From: Peromyscus leucopus
Lineage: Eukaryota; Chordata; Mammalia; Rodentia; Cricetidae
Length of the DNA: 64,000 bases
Assembly: GCF_004664715.2 (NCBI RefSeq)
Contig: NC_051086.1
Location: forward strand, 76,739,164 to 76,803,163
Direction: 5' to 3'
This document shows, piece by piece, positions 11,219-22,722 of the stretch (within the stretch, counting starts at the first letter, position 1; every line of letters starts with the position of its first letter). The notes beneath the pieces are model-generated. The model was not told the origin of the DNA. It searched no databases and worked only from the letters and a program-made list of their open reading frames with translations. The translations under genes and the position numbers were made by a program.

Positions 11219-11324
11219 GACATGTGGACCAATGGAATTGAATTGAAGACCCTGACATTAACCCGCACTCCTATGAACATATAATTTTTGACAAAGAAGC
11301 CAAAAGTGTACAATGGTTTAAACT

Positions 11325-12044
11325 TTTAAATATTTTTCTTATTCTCAACAATAGACTTGCTGACTATGTATGATTTTATCATGGATCCTAGATACTACAT
11401 AATACAGTCTTCCCTATGGTCTTCAGCACATATTTACTACATGTACCATTTACATATTTAGTACATTTTTTTCTTCAGTCTTTCTTGTGATTAATACTGC
11501 ATATTAAGTCTGTGGTCACATTCAATTAAAAAAAAACTTTTTTTTTTTTTGGTCAAATGATGGTTACAGGCTGATTTTGTTTTCTATAGTCACATTCTGT
11601 TTGTGAGATATAAGTAGCTAGATAAGAGACAGATTATGAATAAATGATAGATGATTAGATAAGATGCATAGATAGATAATAAATAGATAGCATATAAATG
11701 AAAGCTACATAGAGAAAATAAATAATAGACAGAAAGAGGATAGAAATACAGGAAATAATTGTGCCACTATATGTAAATATTGGTCACACAGGGCAAAAAA
11801 GCTGATGCTGAGATAATTTGCTTGGTTCTCTTTATCAGGGTGTGAAATCATTCTCATGAGGTGTGTATACTAGAGGCCTGCTCTTTGACAGGTACCATAT
11901 TGCACTCAGACAACTCAATAGAGATAAAAAGATGCATGTTCTGAGAATCTGATGACATACTGGAAGGTACACAATTGTACAGCATCCACAGTTAACAGCA
12001 GAAAGCAAAAAAGTGTGGCCATGCTCATTAGAGGGAGGCAGGAG
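11325..12044. other. Non-coding with GATA/ATAG-rich simple sequence
   Basis: Nothing gene-like. Between about 11605 and 11760 there is imperfect (GATA)n-type sequence. From 11221 to about 13545 the two copies show no difference that I can see. Confidence 0.55.
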
Positions 12045-12103
12045 GCAAAGGAGGGAGGGACTGAAAGAGAAAGAGAGACAGACAGAGACAGAGACAGAGA
12101 CAG
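12045..12103. repeat. Purine-rich simple repeat (GAGACA-type)
   Basis: Imperfect (ACAGAG)n and (GA)n tract. Its open frames on both strands (RDRDRD, SVSVSV) are translation of the repeat. The counterpart is at 49598-49656. Confidence 0.9.
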
Positions 12104-12596
12104 AGGTTGGTTTACCTTGCTTTCTGAAATAGTACAATTTTTAAGATAAGGGTACACAAATCAAGTGGATGTGTATATAACCTTGTTCAGTTTTTAAATG
12201 GGTTTTATGAAAGGCAGAAATATGGGCATTGTGGATAGGTTTAATTTTGGGTGGACACAGAAACAACTCTGACTACACAACACTGATGCTTGTACCTCAA
12301 GGAGAGATATAGCTAACACAGCAAACAGTCTGTGCATGTCCTTGGGAGTCATAGCTCTTTCCCTCCCTGTGAGACAGTGAGGCCAAAGCTGATATCACAT
12401 GGAAGGTCATGGAGCTTAGCACTGAAGTACCTGGGTGTCCAAGCACATCACTAATAAGAATCCCTCGTCCATGCAAGAAAACACATTTTGGATTTTACTT
12501 CATCATGAAATAAAATGCTCTTATATTCAGCTAATCTACAGATTACAGTTCATTTGTTTGAGCACTTAACATCACTGATTTTCATAGGAGTATTGT

Positions 12597-12720
12597 TGTT
12601 TTATTTGTTTGTTTGTTTGTTTTTCCCAGTGCTGGGTACTGAATTCTGGGCCTTATAGGAGATACTTGTCAAGTGATCTAAAGCTGAGGCATGCATTCCA
12701 CTCTCATAAAGGAGATTATA
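12597..12720 (-). mobile_element. tRNA-type SINE fragment with (TTTG)n tail, minus strand
   Basis: (TTTG)n at 12603-12622 is followed by 'cagtgctgggtactgaa' and a diverged antisense SINE body. Assignment to the B3/ID group is tentative. Confidence 0.45.
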
Positions 12721-13086
12721 TATTTTCCCTAAGTATGATGTAAACCTGTTAAAGCTTCAAATAATGGAATATAAATGTATCATTTCTCAAATTGAAATTA
12801 AGAAAATAAACAAAAGCAGAGGAGAGAGGGGAAACAAGAGAGCTGTTATGAGGTTGATCCTCTCAGAAAGGACCATATTCTAGATGACATATAGGATGAT
12901 AGACACGGAAGAGTGGACATATCCACTCTAAAATATGCTTACTTGAATCCAATGGTATTGCTTATAAGGCTTCTATAGTATGTGGGTTAATTTTACTCAT
13001 TGTTTTTAAATAATACATATTTCCATCCTTAGTACAAAATAGAAAATAACCAATTAATATGAACATTTCATTTTCATGAGAAAGAC

Positions 13087-13088
<2 letters not shown>

Positions 13089-13132
<44 letters not shown>
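13089..13132. repeat. Microsatellite (TG)22
   Basis: 22 uninterrupted TG units, the same count as in copy 2. Confidence 0.98.
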
Positions 13133-13135
<3 letters not shown>

Positions 13136-14361
13136 AGATCGGGAAACAGAATTAAATACACACACATATATCAGAAATTTCAAATTTCCATTTAATATCA
13201 GCTACAACCATGGAAGACAATGAAAAAAACAATCAAAATGTTAAAGGCTCAACATCTCGACTTGAAGCTGACCTTGAATTTCAGAGTTTTATTTCCTACC
13301 ATTCCAATAGTTGTTCAACATCTCACTGTGGTTATAAATTATACATCTCTAATGACTAGTGCAATTAGAGTTTACCTTACTTGTGAGAGACCACACTCTT
13401 CATCTGTGTTCTTCTGAAAAGAAATTACCTAGAATATTCTGTTAAAACATTGAGAGTTGAATGTTATTAATTATTAGCATTTCATTTTGTAAACAAGATA
13501 TAGAAAATAATGGAAAATTAGTTTTAGAAACATATGTAATTTTATGTATTTTATTTATAGTTAAATCTTTATTGGAGCTATATGAGAAGCAACTTAAATA
13601 TCAAAAATATCAACCAAGTTTGTGTGTTTCACCAATGTGCATTGCATTTGATTGCAAATTTACTATATATCATACTATAATCCAGGAGAATGAGATGCAA
13701 CAATTTTGTACTTTCTTGTTATAATGGAGTGAGGATTTCCTGGTGGCATAGAGGCCAGTCTCATCAGGCAGCCACATGTGTGCAGTGTGTATGCCAACCT
13801 CGGGTGATAATTCAGCAGATGTCTCATGTTTTCATGATAGCAGACAATGTAAAATATATTTTCCTGCTCTAAGTGCCATAAAATATAAAGATATAAATTC
13901 CGGACATATTTGTACTGTGAATATTTTTTTTGCATGTTACTCTTTGGTACTGTTTGTATGTTTCTTGAGGAGGGTATTGTTTTCACTCATTTTATTATTC
14001 TTAGCCATGTCAGCTTACTATATGCTTTCAATAAGGAATATTTCACTAAATGAATGAATAGATTAAAGATGAATTAATAAATAGAGTAATCAAATAATTG
14101 ATTAGTTAAAAGATCAATGGATTTGTTATAGTCTCCCTTTCCTGCCTAAAATGCCTGTAGGCTATAATCAATTTAATTGTGTTATAGTACACAAAGATTG
14201 GGTCAAACATATTTCTGTATACACATATACTCCCAAGATTCCTAATAATACATTTTATACTTCAGCACAATTTTTAGGCTCATAGTTTCCTTGTAAAACA
14301 CATAAACAACACACTACTGTGAAAATGGACATTTTTAAAGCTACAGAGGGTTTCTGTTATA
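13133..14361. other. Non-coding, nothing recognised
   Basis: AT-rich unique-looking sequence with several 60-100 codon open frames of low complexity. None matches a known family. Confidence 0.5.
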
Positions 14362-14588
14362 ATTCTGTTGATAGAGTGTTTGCCTAACATGCACAAGACC
14401 CTCAACCAGTCCATAATCCTACATTAACCAGGCATAGTGGTTTGAATCTTTAATCCAAGCACTTGGGTGGAGGAATCAGAAGGATTAGAAGTTCTAGGTC
14501 AGTGAGGTTTGTGTGTAGTTCAAGGCTCACCTGGGACAGAATCCACCACCACTATGGTTGTCAAAGTAAAATAAAACAAAATAAAAAT
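14362..14588 (+). mobile_element. B4-type SINE, plus strand
   Basis: The ID-like head ('tgatagagtgtttgcc', 'aacatgcacaagaccctc') is followed by a B1-like body ('ccaggcatagtggtttg', 'ccaagcacttgggtgg') and an A-rich tail. The B4 order is clear, with moderate divergence. Confidence 0.75.
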
Positions 14589-15363
14589 GAATAAGTCATT
14601 TAGAATCCTCTTTATTCTTTAAGTTTTATTATATGTTTGCAGTCAGTAATTGCTTCCCAGGTACAGGTGACTTCCTTATCTCAAGCAATGTGACCTCAAC
14701 ACTCAACCTGGATTTTGCTGATGTGTCTCATTTCAAATATTGAGCCATTTACTTTTTGGCAGAGGCACATTGCTTAGTGCCAAGTAATTTAGAAAGCTAG
14801 AAGAAACTCCAGTTGGGAGTCAGGGAGAGCTGCATCAGGTGCCAAGTATTCTTTTCCTATCAAATGAAGAAGCTGGTAAATGAGAGTAAAATTTTGCAGA
14901 TCTCTGCTAGCAAGAACAATTGCAAATTCAAAGGCCAAGCCTCAGTTCTCCCCAGGAAGAAACATGACATTCCCTTTACAACTCCATTCTCACTGTGGGG
15001 ATTGACCCATGGGAGCTATCCAGATAGAATATCGGAGTTCAGTGGATGACACTTTTTTTTTTTTTTTTTTTTTGCAGCTATGTATATTCGGCTAATATAC
15101 TCAGCTGACTACTAAGAACTATTCATGGCCACATTCTCGAATTTTCTAATATCTCTTTAAATGCTTTCCATCAGTATCTCTGGCTTAATTGTTAGCAATT
15201 GATTTTTACAAAAGTGCTACATAAAGTTGGAAAATAACTAATTACCAATACATATTCATCGCTATGATTTTATTTAAAAGCAAAAATGATAGCATCAGTG
15301 ATCATGCTTTGTAGAATCTCAAAATTAAATTACAAAACCATGATTTGAATGTTGATAACAAAC

Positions 15364-15368
<5 letters not shown>
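14589..15368. other. Non-coding; T21 homopolymer
   Basis: No gene. A T run at 15053-15073 (21 T) has 20 T in copy 2. Single-base indels between the copies are frequent from about 14880 to 15400. Confidence 0.5.

Positions 15369-15416
<48 letters not shown>
15369..15416. repeat. Microsatellite (AG)24
   Basis: 24 uninterrupted AG units, the same count as in copy 2. Confidence 0.98.
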
Positions 15417-15418
<2 letters not shown>

Positions 15419-16510
15419 GATCTATTAATTCATCAGTGATTTTATAGCAGCAGTAATGTTGTTTGGATTGTAATAAAATGCTATGACTAAATTATAGTTT
15501 TAAATGACTCTGGGTGTTGGATAATTAATGATGAATTTAATCCAATCAGTTGTAGAAAACCTTATTTAGTGGGACAAACCAGTGCATAACTATGTCATTG
15601 GAGAAGACTGCTTAAGCACCTTTCTGAGCAGAAGTATTCTGGCCAGTTGCATTAGACAACAATAATAAAAGAAGCACAGAATCCATTAAACAATTTGGTT
15701 AAAGATACCAAGCACATTGTTTATGGATACTGTATTTATTGGTAACTCTACCCTAGACTCTGTGGCTACTTAAGAACTGTGCCTCAATTGCATGACAGTT
15801 TTAAAGTATATTTAGCTAGTAAACCAACATCAGATAGTGAAAATTGTCTTTGTAAGCTTTTTACAATGTCTGTTTCCTAGTCAGTTGATAGTTATTAATT
15901 AACCAAAGACAATAAGGGCATAGCCTTAATTTTCATTTACTGTCAGACAAGCCTTATTCTTTCCTACATACATGTTTTTATGAATGCTGTCTCAACTAAA
16001 AGCAATACTAAAGCATTCCCCATTTTGAGCAGGAAGGCCCTCCAGTGTCTTGAAAATACATGTCATTCCCACTTCTGCCCTGGGATTTTCACTCAGACAC
16101 TTGCTTCCCATTTTAACACTGGATTCATTTAAGCTTAGCAAAATGCATTGCATATATGGTTGTGGAATGGTGTCATAGATTACCTTTAAAGGTTTTTTAA
16201 ACCTACTACAAGAAGAAGAACACATGGAGATCGAGCTTCTGTGTAGAAGCAGTCAGAGCTCTGGGGTCATTGTTTCTAATTGGGATGATTATTGATTTCT
16301 TTGGGCTCCTCAAGAATCTTCTAAATATGTTGGAAAGATATTTAACATAGTTTTTTAAAGTCTATAACTGTTGATTTATTGCTTAGAGGCTGAAGTCAAG
16401 AGGTGGGCAAGCTGACTTTTCTTGTCTGCATCTCATAAGTGATGTTTTTAGGACAGTTATGTCTTCTTTATAGGGCTCAGTTTCCACTTCCATAAAAAAG
16501 CTTACATGAG
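15417..16510. other. Non-coding; possible conserved block near 15470-15720
   Basis: Unique-looking AT-rich sequence with several TAAT/ATTA motifs. There is no gene and no named repeat. Confidence 0.4.
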
Positions 16511-16888
16511 TGTCTTAGTTACTTTATCCTTCCTGTGATAAAATATTCTGTCAAAAGCACCTTGAGAGAGAAAGTGTTTATTTTGGGTTACAATTACCCA
16601 AAGATGTAGTTCATCATGGCAAGAAATTCATAGCACTCAGCAGGGAAAGCTTGATTACAGGAGTGAGAGGCTGGCTGGTCACATTGTGTCAGAATCCAAG
16701 AATTAGAGATGGAACAGGAAATTGGGCCCTGATAAAAATTTGGGGGGTTGCATGCAGTGATCCACTTCTTATAGTGAAATTCACTTCCTATAGTATCCAC
16801 TACATTCCCAAGCAGTGTTATTAAATGCTGCCCAAATGTTCACACATATGAGTCTAATAGGGAAGAGGATTTCACATTCAACTGCAAC
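16511..16888. mobile_element. LTR-like dispersed repeat (TGTCTTAGTTA type)
   Basis: It begins 'tgtcttagttactttatcc', continues through 'gtgtttattttgggttaca' and 'gttcatcatggcaag', and ends near 'cacatatgagtctaatagg'. This matches a common rodent LTR-class repeat whose exact family I cannot name. No convincing target-site duplication was found. It is non-coding. Confidence 0.55.
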
Positions 16889-17799
16889 TATGCATATCAT
16901 ATTTATAACATATAGAATACATTTATCATGTCATCTAATAGTTAATAAGGGTTATAATGTTGTAATTATTTTCATGGTTTTTATTGTCTTCTGGATATGA
17001 CTTTCCTGTGGCTATTAGCCTATCTATTTCTTAGTAGCGTGCCATAAAACAAATTAATCAGAGGAAAAAAAAAAACAGGAATACAGGATTAGATTGTGGG
17101 AAGGAGTTTACCCTGGGTCTCTTTTCCTAGATAAGTTCTTGGCCTTTATGTTTTCATTATTACTGCAATCAGCCTAGTAAGCAGCAATAATACAAAAATG
17201 TTTTCATGCAGAGCACTTAACCAAATGGTTTGACCAAGGTTCTCTAGGACTTCATTTATGAAATGTTCAAACCAGCAGCATTGTGAAGACATGAAGGAAT
17301 AATGGGGTTATAGGCATACAATATTATATATGAATTCAATTGATTAGTGGGCCTGATTCATAAGCAAGAATGAAGCTTTTAGTGAGATTCCATTTCCATG
17401 AAATCACCACGGTCTTTGCAAAGCACTTGTTATTTTATCTAAGCTGCAGGCCAGCAGTTAGTGTCAAAGTGAGGACAGTGTACGGTGGGTTGTCTGTTTG
17501 GCCCTTGGGTGATCAACGCTGGAGTGTCTGGAATTTATCAGTTTCAAAGTTAAACACTTTTCCGGATCACTGCTTTATTGATTCTAGTTCAACCTTCATT
17601 GTTTCTCTTGAATAATTGTTTTCTGCAGTTAGAAGGGTACAAGTGACCTGGAAGAATAAAGTGGGGAAATGAGAGAGGGATTTACTTAGGAAGGATGAGA
17701 AAGATAAAAGCAGAAGATGTAGGGAGGAAGGTAAAATAACAGTAAGGATGTCTGAAAAAGTCATATAAAATCATACTATCTACCTAAGCCTGCACATGC
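16889..17799. other. Non-coding, nothing recognised
   Basis: Unique-looking sequence with no gene. It is almost identical in both copies. Confidence 0.45.
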
Positions 17800-17805
17800 A
17801 TACAC

Positions 17806-18270
17806 TGTAGATGTAACCAACCATCTTATTAAATAAGAAACACAGAGCCAATACAGAGATGAAAGCCAAGAGGTCAGAGCAATAGCTAAGAGCTAAAAAC
17901 CTTACCCTTCACTGTGATTGTCACCCTACCTCTCCAAAAGAGACCCACTTCCTGTGTGTCTGTCTTTTTATAGTGTTTCTGTTCTGCTTTCTCATTGGTC
18001 ATAAACCCAACCACTGTCTATCTGTACAGACCTCCAGGTCTTCTATGGTTGGTATTGAGATTAAAAGGCATGTGTCTCCATGCTGGCTGTATCCTTGAAC
18101 ACACAGAGATCTGCCTAGCTCTGCCTCCCAAGAGCTGGGATTAAAGGCATGCACCACCACCGCCCAGCCCCTGCGATGGCTTGCTATTAGCTCTGACCCC
18201 CAGACAACTTTATTTATTAACATACAAATAAAATCACATTTCAGTACAAATAAAATATCACCATAATACA
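17806..18270 (-). mobile_element. LTR-like cricetid repeat with internal SINE-derived block
   Basis: A block starting 'tgtaaccaaccatctta' and ending 'aatatcaccataataca' is familiar from cricetid genomes. On the minus strand it has a CCAAT box and a TATAAAA box about 20 bp apart, and a TG...CA outline, as expected for an LTR. Its middle (about 18060-18170) resembles antisense B1-type sequence ('gagctgggattaaaggc'). A 6-bp direct repeat, atacac, at 17800-17805 and 18266-18271 may be the target duplication, which makes the exact ends uncertain. The family name is unknown to me. Confidence 0.5.
17963..17999 (-). promoter_or_regulatory. CCAAT and TATAAAA boxes in the LTR-like repeat
   Basis: On the minus strand, CCAAT (complement of 17994-17998) is followed downstream by ctataaaaag (complement of 17964-17973). 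Together they form a plausible pol II promoter core pointing left. There is no evidence of transcription. Confidence 0.3.
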
Positions 18271-19014
18271 CTCCTATAATTTAAATGAAAATTTCCCATC
18301 TGGCATGACTATGTTGTCCCCAAGATCCATAGCTTATGTAACAAAAACCCCAACACCAGGCATGAGAACCTCTTTTTTGAGTTGTTGGTCGGAGCTGTCA
18401 GATTGATTCCCAAAACATATTCCGCCGCTGTTACCCTTAGCTGCTCCCTCAAGGTGGAAAGTAAGTCCCTACTGCTGAAGAAACCAAGCACTTGAGACAC
18501 AGGACTTGAAGGACATGAGCTAGATCTCACCTTAAAACCTTCTGCCCTAGAACTACCTTAAATGACCAGAATGAAGGTACCATGCAAGCTTTCAAATTAA
18601 GGAGTCAAACAGTAGTTTTACCCAGATACGACACCTATGTGCCAGAACAATGACCAGTATGGCACAATAACCATAAGGGTGCAATAGTGGTGCACATAAC
18701 TTGGTAGTAGCCAACAGCTCTCTTATTGAACATAAGATCTGCTCAATAAGAGAGAAGGTATGTCTAGTACTGGAATCCTAGCCAACTACTCAAAGCTGGT
18801 GAAGTTATGAATATTGGAGTAGAACTTATAACTGACATTTTGATAAATCACACAATCCCTAGCTACTTTCTAAATAGTTATATTTAAACTTACAGATAAA
18901 TGTAGTTCTCACCCGTCATCAAGAAAGCACTCTGCAACAGAGAGCATTACAGAAAAACATAACTATCTAACTGCAAATTTTGAGAGCCTAATCCTAATTG
19001 ATACCGTCCTATTT

Positions 19015-19345
19015 TGCTATGGGTATCACTCTGTATAAATAAACACTGATTGGCCAGTAGCGCGACTAACAGAGAGGAAAATTGAGGGAACAGGAAGGCA
19101 GAGGGGGAGACTGCTGGAGCCGATGCCAGGACAAGGAAGATGTAAGGTACCAGTAAGACAAGAACCACGTGGCAAAGTATAGATTAATAAAAATGGGCTA
19201 AATATAAGAGTAAGAGCTAGACAATAATAGGCCTGAGCTAATGGCCAAGCAGTTTAAACAATATAAGCGTCTGTGTGTTTATTTTATAATTGGGCTAAGG
19301 GACTGCCGGGGCTTGGTGGGACCTGAAGAGAAAACTCCAGCTACA
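19015..19345 (+). mobile_element. Solo LTR, 331 bp, with 6-bp target duplication
   Basis: The element begins TG (19015) and ends CA (19345). It is flanked by the exact 6-bp direct repeat ctattt at 19009-19014 and 19346-19351. It holds 'ctgtataaataaacac' and an end ('gtgtgtttattttataattggg', 'ggcttggtgggacctg') typical of rodent ERV LTRs of the class that makes 6-bp duplications. No internal retroviral sequence lies beside it, so it is a solo LTR left by recombination. The plus orientation is provisional. Confidence 0.75.
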
Positions 19346-19376
19346 CTATTTGATTACTATTAAAATTGCAGCAATC

Positions 19377-19524
19377 AAGCGAGGCGTTGGTGTCGCATGC
19401 CTTTAATCCCAGCACTCGGGAGGCAGAGCCAGGCGGATCTCTGTGAGTTCGAGGCCACCCTGGGCTACCAAGTGAGCTCCAGGAAAGGCGCAAAGCTACA
19501 CAGAGAAACCCTGTCTCGAAAAAC

Positions 19525-19552
<28 letters not shown>
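19377..19552 (+). mobile_element. B1 SINE, young-looking, plus strand
   Basis: Near full-length B1 ('gaggcgttggtgtcgc' to 'gaaaccctgtctcgaaaaacc' plus A tail). The 15-bp target-site duplication aaaattgcagcaatc lies at 19362-19376 and 19553-19567. It is the same subtype as the B1 at 11041. Confidence 0.93.
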
Positions 19553-19559
<7 letters not shown>

Positions 19560-19826
19560 CAGCAATCTACTACTAAGCTGATGCACTAATCTACAACACA
19601 ACTCCTGCATTTAAGGCTATGGAATCATCAGGGAAAGAGGGAGTCAAAGATTAGAAAAGCCAAATGATCATGGAGTTGGCTTTGAGACTGTTCCTCACAG
19701 AATTGCCAGAGGCATTTTCTGTAAAGTTTCACCAACATGGCTGCCCAAGCTTGACCTGAACAAGGAAGATACCAATAGACATGGTAATGTGGAGAAGAGA
19801 AAGCTCACAAGGCTTCATTGTTGTTG

Positions 19827-19967
19827 CTTTTTAAGACAGGGTTTCTCTGTGTAGTCCTTCTTGTCTTGGAACTTGCTCTGTAGATCAGGCTGGCCTTGAA
19901 CTCAGGCAACTGCCTGCCTCTGCCTCCTGAGTGCAGAGCTTAAAGGAGTGTGCCCCCTCCATCTAGC
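19827..19967 (-). mobile_element. B1 SINE, minus strand
   Basis: On plus: 'aagacagggtttctctgtg', 'gatcaggctggccttgaac', 'ctgcctctgcctcctgag'. This is a textbook antisense B1, older than the two plus-strand copies. Confidence 0.9.
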
Positions 19968-20789
19968 AAAAAGCATTTTAACCACTGAGGCATCTCCTCT
20001 GTCTGCTTACAAGAACTTAATCCTAGATGGCACTGTAGGATATGGAGGAGACTAAATAATGATGAGTGTAGGAGAAATAGTCTACTTTAGGAAAGACCAC
20101 AGTAATTGGCTACCCAATACCAAGTGTTCAACATAGAAAATATATACATACTAATAACATATAGCATTGAGTGGGTTGTGTATGTGCATATATATTGCCC
20201 ACACATATATGTATATGAACACATACATGTAACAACAATTGAAGGAAAAGAGACCATGAATCTGAAAGAGAATAGAGAGATGTACATTGCATAATTAGAG
20301 GGAAGAATTGATGTCATTATATTACCATCACAAAAATATTAGAACAAAATGAATAAATTATATCTAATGTTTAAAAAAAGAGTAACTGACTTCTTTGACT
20401 TATCATATAGGAAGAGTGTTGGTCTCAGAACACTGTCAAAATAAGTTTCAGAGTAGGCAATGCTCAATAGTCTTTAATTGCCTGGAGAGTTTACCAGCTC
20501 TCCTATTTAGTGGGACCTCTGAATCTTGATATCTTCTATGGTGTGCTTTCTCTTCAGTGATGAAAGCACAGGCACTGCTGTTAAAATTACCACCTTACTG
20601 ACTGGTTTAGGTATTTTGGCATTGCAAAGTTGCTTAATGTATTTTTAAAGGATAATTAAGCTTTATGCCTCAGAAAATTGTGTCTGAGATATATTTTATA
20701 TCTTATAGAATTATTTGTAAATTTAATATGAACTTATATTAGTAATGGTTCTCATTGCATGGCTATACATCTAGTACACAGCAACAACG
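19968..20789. other. Non-coding, nothing recognised
   Basis: AT-rich sequence. The TATATG/CATATA-rich part at about 20140-20230 gives chance open frames on both strands. No gene. Confidence 0.45.
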
Positions 20790-21190
20790 AATAGGAAGAA
20801 GGATTTAATTTTCTCCAATTTTTAGGTAGATACAGTCTATCATGGAAGGAGAGGCTTGGCAGTGCTTAGCAGCAGGAGCAAGCAGCAGGGATTCCTCATA
20901 TCTGTGCAAAAGACAGGTAAAGAAAAGTGAATGCTGTTGCCAAGGTATCATTTTCCTTACCCCCATGTTATTCAGTCAGTCCCAGATGCCTTTGGGATGG
21001 GTGTTCCTTCCTTAGTTAACCCTTCTGAAAACAATGCTGTAGATACCCCCAGTGTTGTGTCTTTTAAAGCTAGTAGAGCTGCTAAAGAAGATTAACCATT
21101 CTTGCACCATAAAAGAAAATGATGACTTCAAACCCTCTTCTCAGTGTTTGTGACAAACATAATTCTAAACCAACATGGTTATTTTAATAA
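20790..21190. mobile_element. LTR-like (MaLR-type) remnant
   Basis: 'cagtctatcatggaagg', 'ggcttggcagtgcttagcag', 'gggatgggtgttccttcc' and 'cttagttaacccttctg' appear in the order seen in a common rodent MaLR-type LTR, ending near 'aaaccaacatggtta'. It is strongly diverged. Confidence 0.5.
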
Positions 21191-22602
21191 GTAAATAAGA
21201 TGTAAACAATCAGAGTGCTTAGAATATTGTTGGTCATATAGAGAGGATGTATATATCCATATTCCTTGAAGAACGGTATCAAATACTCTGCCATCATGTT
21301 ATCAGCCAATAATAAAATCTGCTCTTGCTCAAGTCTTTTATATAAAGTGATATATAAATCCTATCTCTGTCCTTTCATATACCTTATCTCATCTCTACAT
21401 TACTTTTAACACCTAAGAGTTGCTGTACTTATTACTTAGGCAATAAGAGCAAGACTAGAAAGTGCATGTTGTCTGCATAGGGACAACTTATTTTTTCTGC
21501 AAATGGTTTTCATTTGTAATCAATGGAATCTTCAAGTGCAGAACACGAATACATGGAGAAGCTAACTAAATATATGGAGATATTTGTGTTACATACTATT
21601 ACACAATAATATTTTTCCCATGTTACATATGAACTTGTTGATGCTGAGACAGTTGAAAAGCTGACCAGAGTCACGAGGGATGAGTATTATGAAGTTTGGA
21701 CTCAAGCCCAGCCCATCAACTGGGATTATGAGTTACTACTTTTGAATTATGTGTGGAATATGTACAGTTTCCTAGAAGAGACACATTCATTCTCATTTTA
21801 ATCAACATATCTTACAATATGGAGAACCAAGCAGTAGAATCTATTTTTAATTCCAATGAAGTAAAATAACAGTTTGAAAAAAGAAAGAGAAGCTAAGATT
21901 TATAAGATAAAAAGCTCAAAGCCTCAGGTAACTCCTAGTTAAATAAATAGAAATACATAAGATATAGCAGTAATAAAAGATGATGAGCTTCATGGTTAAA
22001 CAGAATAAAAGTCTCACCACTTAGAAATGTGAGGTCAACATGACAGTTTTTCATTCGGTACTAGCCACTCATATTTAAATGTGTAAACACTGATTTGTAA
22101 AAACAAGGATTTATTTCAAAATAGTTTGTAACACTATAAAGTCCAAATAAAACAATGCTACAGACTGAATTTGACCACAGAGCCACTGGTACACAATATT
22201 CATAAAACATACCACAACTACCTGATGAGGAATGTCTGGTAAACACAAAGAAGTGACCTGCCTCTAATACAAGACTCTCCATTTGTGAAATAAATTCCAC
22301 TGAAAACAACTTCCATTAGGTATTGAGTGCATTGCAGTCAAACTAGAAAATACAAAATGAATCCAGGTCTTACTGGACTGCAAACTATGGTGCAAGCCAT
22401 AAGAGAATGCTGCAGAAACTTCGGACCTTCATTCCCACCTCACTTTGCAAATTATCTATCCTTACCTCTGGCATGTGGATATTTTTCATTGAAATACAAT
22501 AAGGCAATAAACATTTTTACAGTGACAATATTGATAAATGTTGTAATCCTGGTTAGTTTGTTTATACTGTTTTTGTTTATTGTCTAGTTTTTGCTGTTTC
22601 TT
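21191..22602. other. Non-coding, nothing recognised
   Basis: AT-rich unique-looking sequence. An 82-codon minus-strand frame (22061-22309) is identical in both copies but has no family resemblance, so I do not call it. Confidence 0.45.
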
Positions 22603-22722
22603 GTTTGTTTTGATTTGAGACAAAGTCTCCATATATAGCACTTTCTGACCTGGAACTTCCAGACATCTTCCAGCCTCTGCTACCTGAGTGCTGGAATTAA
22701 AGTCACATGACACATGCCTGAC
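22603..22722 (-). mobile_element. Diverged B1 SINE, minus strand
   Basis: 'gatttgagacaaagtctcc', 'gacctggaacttccagac' and 'ctacctgagtgctggaatt' give the antisense B1 pattern with many changes. Confidence 0.65.

Larger units (their letters stand above)
9762..11313 (-). mobile_element. 5'-inverted (twin-primed) LINE-1 with nested B1
   Basis: From 9762 to about 10958 the minus strand carries a rodent LINE-1 3' end: A-tail (T-rich at 9765-9815 on plus), 3'UTR, then the C-terminal end of ORF2. From about 10960 to 11313 the orientation flips and the plus strand carries a more upstream part of ORF2. This is the classic product of twin priming. An 11-bp target-site duplication, tggtttaaact, lies at 9751-9761 and 11314-11324. 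The plus-oriented part is interrupted by a B1 at 11041-11211. The element cannot code for an active protein. Confidence 0.85.
18315..19826 (+). mobile_element. Old dispersed rodent repeat, interrupted by a solo LTR and a B1
   Basis: Phrases such as 'gaaaccaagcacttgagac', 'gggtgcaatagtggtgc', 'ggtagtagccaac', 'acaactcctgcatttaagg' and 'caccaacatggctgcccaa' occur in the order known from a medium-copy rodent repeat whose name I cannot give with certainty. It is split at 19009-19351 by a solo LTR and at 19362-19567 by a B1. If both are removed, along with one copy of each target duplication, the host sequence reads through. Ends are approximate. No coding capacity is seen. Confidence 0.55.

Noticed and set aside
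11049..11246. Frames over the B1 elements ending in poly-lysine or poly-phenylalanine
   Set aside because: They are translations of B1 and its A tail.
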